Assembly: GCF_000518485.1 (NCBI RefSeq)
Contig: NZ_KI912443.1
Location: 186,001-250,000 of the forward strand
Origin: Olleya marilimosa CAM030
GTDB lineage: Bacteria > Bacteroidota > Bacteroidia > Flavobacteriales > Flavobacteriaceae
Length of the DNA: 64,000 nucleotides
Reading direction: 5' to 3'
Shown: in pieces, positions 63,167 through 64,000 of the stretch
Numbering within the stretch: position 1 is the first letter of the stretch
How the letters are laid out: each line of letters opens with the position of its first letter
Position numbers and translations under genes: made by a program
The notes under the pieces: generated by a model
The model's database searches: none
What the model saw: the letters and a program-made list of their open reading frames with translations, nothing else
Told to the model about the DNA's origin: nothing

Positions 63167-64000
63167 TTATAGTGTATTGACGTTGTTTAGGTCTTCAAAT
63201 GCTTTTTTAAGACGTTCTACAAACGTTACTTCTCCTTTGCGTAACCAAACGCGTGGGTCGTAATATTTTTTGTTAGGAGATTCTGGTCCATCTGGATTAC
63301 CTATTTGTGATTGTAGGTAGTCTGATTTTTCTGCCATGTAATCTCTTACACCTGACATGAATGCGTATTGCATGTCTGTGTCAATATTCATTTTTATTAC
63401 TCCGTAACCTATGGCTTCTCTGATTTCTTCTAGGGTAGATCCTGATCCACCATGAAATACAAAGTCAATATGGTTGTGTGGTAAGTTGTGTTTTTGAGAT
63501 AAAAACTCTTGCGAGTTTTTTAAGATTTTTGGTGTTAATTTTACGTTTCCTGGTTTGTATACGCCATGTACGTTACCAAAAGCTGCTGCGATTGTAAATT
63601 GGTCGCTTACTTTGCTAAGCTCCTCATAGGCGTAGGCTACTTCTTCTGGTTGTGTGTATAATTTAGACTCGTCTACATCACTATTGTCTACTCCATCTTC
63701 TTCTCCTCCTGTAATACCTAACTCGATTTCTAAAGTCATACCCATTTTGCTCATTCTAGCTAGATATTGTTTACAAATTTCTATGTTTTCTTCAAGTGGT
63801 TCTTCACTTAAATCAATCATGTGCGAGCTATATAATGATTTTCCAGTTTCTTTAAAGTGTTGCTCACTAGCATCTAATAAACCGTCTATCCAAGGTAATA
63901 GTTTTTTTGCACAGTGGTCTGTATGTAATATTACAGGTACACCATAAGCTTCTGCCATTAGGTGAACGTGTTTAGCACCTGCTATAGATCCTGCTATTGC
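63167..64000 (-). CDS. fba: Class II fructose-bisphosphate aldolase, 5' end outside the window
   Basis: At least 278 residues of a class II aldolase; the frame is open to the window edge, so about 75-80 N-terminal residues are missing. It cleaves fructose-1,6-bisphosphate with a zinc ion. HTDHCAKKLLPWIDG has the catalytic Asp and zinc His, SSHMIDLSEEP has a loop motif, and LEIELGITGGEEDGVDN marks the long FbaA-like class IIA. FVFHGGSGS and NIDTDMQYAF bind the substrate phosphate and metal. The REP-like element and terminator follow the stop. Confidence 0.95.
   Translation of the reverse strand, partial: AIAGSIAGAKHVHLMAEAYGVPVILHTDHCAKKLLPWIDGLLDASEQHFKETGKSLYSSHMIDLSEEPLEENIEICKQYLARMSKMGMTLEIELGITGGEEDGVDNSDVDESKLYTQPEEVAYAYEELSKVSDQFTIAAAFGNVHGVYKPGNVKLTPKILKNSQEFLSQKHNLPHNHIDFVFHGGSGSTLEEIREAIGYGVIKMNIDTDMQYAFMSGVRDYMAEKSDYLQSQIGNPDGPESPNKKYYDPRVWLRKGEVTFVERLKKAFEDLNNVNTL

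Noticed and set aside
1-64000. CRISPR arrays, insertion sequences, integrases or phage genes
   Set aside because: No regularly spaced repeats, transposase or integrase motifs were seen on either strand.

Overview
The window is a low-GC, densely coded stretch from a member of the Bacteroidota, almost certainly family Flavobacteriaceae. This is an inference from gene content: Bacteroidota-type RpoD of 287 residues, flavobacterial TAnnTTTG -7 promoter boxes instead of E. coli-type promoters, a mevalonate-pathway pair, SusA-like lipoprotein amylases, and a mraZ-to-ftsZ cluster without murB or ddl. No insertion sequence, prophage or CRISPR array was seen, so it reads as core chromosome with a few unusual proteins.

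Region 1 (1-11.8 kb) is a maltodextrin/starch operon on the + strand: the end of an MFS sugar transporter, beta-phosphoglucomutase, a GH65 maltose phosphorylase, a SusA-like GH13, a three-part glucan-binding/esterase/GH31 protein, and two more GH13 lipoproteins. The lipoproteins would cut glucans outside the inner membrane, the transporter would import maltose, and GH65 plus PgmB would yield glucose and glucose-6-phosphate. A terminator closes the operon. A susCD pair and a regulator are not in the window.

Region 2 (11.9-24.5 kb) holds less-characterised genes: a GAF-domain protein, an HD hydrolase fused to a Pycsar-effector-type membrane domain, a 1236-residue metallophosphatase/kinase-like/Omp85-barrel lipoprotein, a DUF2254 membrane protein, a propeller-like lipoprotein, a GDPD, a flavoprotein, a DUF1697 protein and a TetR regulator. 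Region 3 (24.6-28.7 kb) has mevalonate diphosphate decarboxylase, a mevalonate-kinase-like GHMP kinase, a 41-residue membrane protein, a UbiA prenyltransferase, and an RsuA/RluB-family protein lacking the catalytic Asp. A perfect TetR-type palindrome separates tetR from the mevalonate genes.

Region 4 (28.8-46.3 kb) has engB and an alpha/beta hydrolase on the - strand, then the division and cell-wall cluster mraZ-rsmH-ftsL-ftsI-murE-mraY-murD-ftsW-murG-murC-ftsQ-ftsA-ftsZ, preceded by three exact 10-bp repeats that look like MraZ-binding boxes. Region 5 (46.3-64 kb) is mixed housekeeping: yqeY, tRNA-Arg, an MtfA-type peptidase, a CBS protein, rpe, a BLUF photosensor, rpoD, an HTH regulator divergent from an outer-membrane protein, proCBA, a GT2 glycosyltransferase, pnp, rpsO, a PAS histidine kinase, a lipoprotein-type peptide deformylase, accD without zinc-ribbon cysteines, and a 5'-truncated fba.

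The best candidates for undescribed biology are the metallophosphatase/kinase-like/Omp85 protein, the HD-Pycsar-effector protein next to it, the lipid-anchored deformylase, the degenerate pseudouridine synthase, and the esterase-GH31 fusion.
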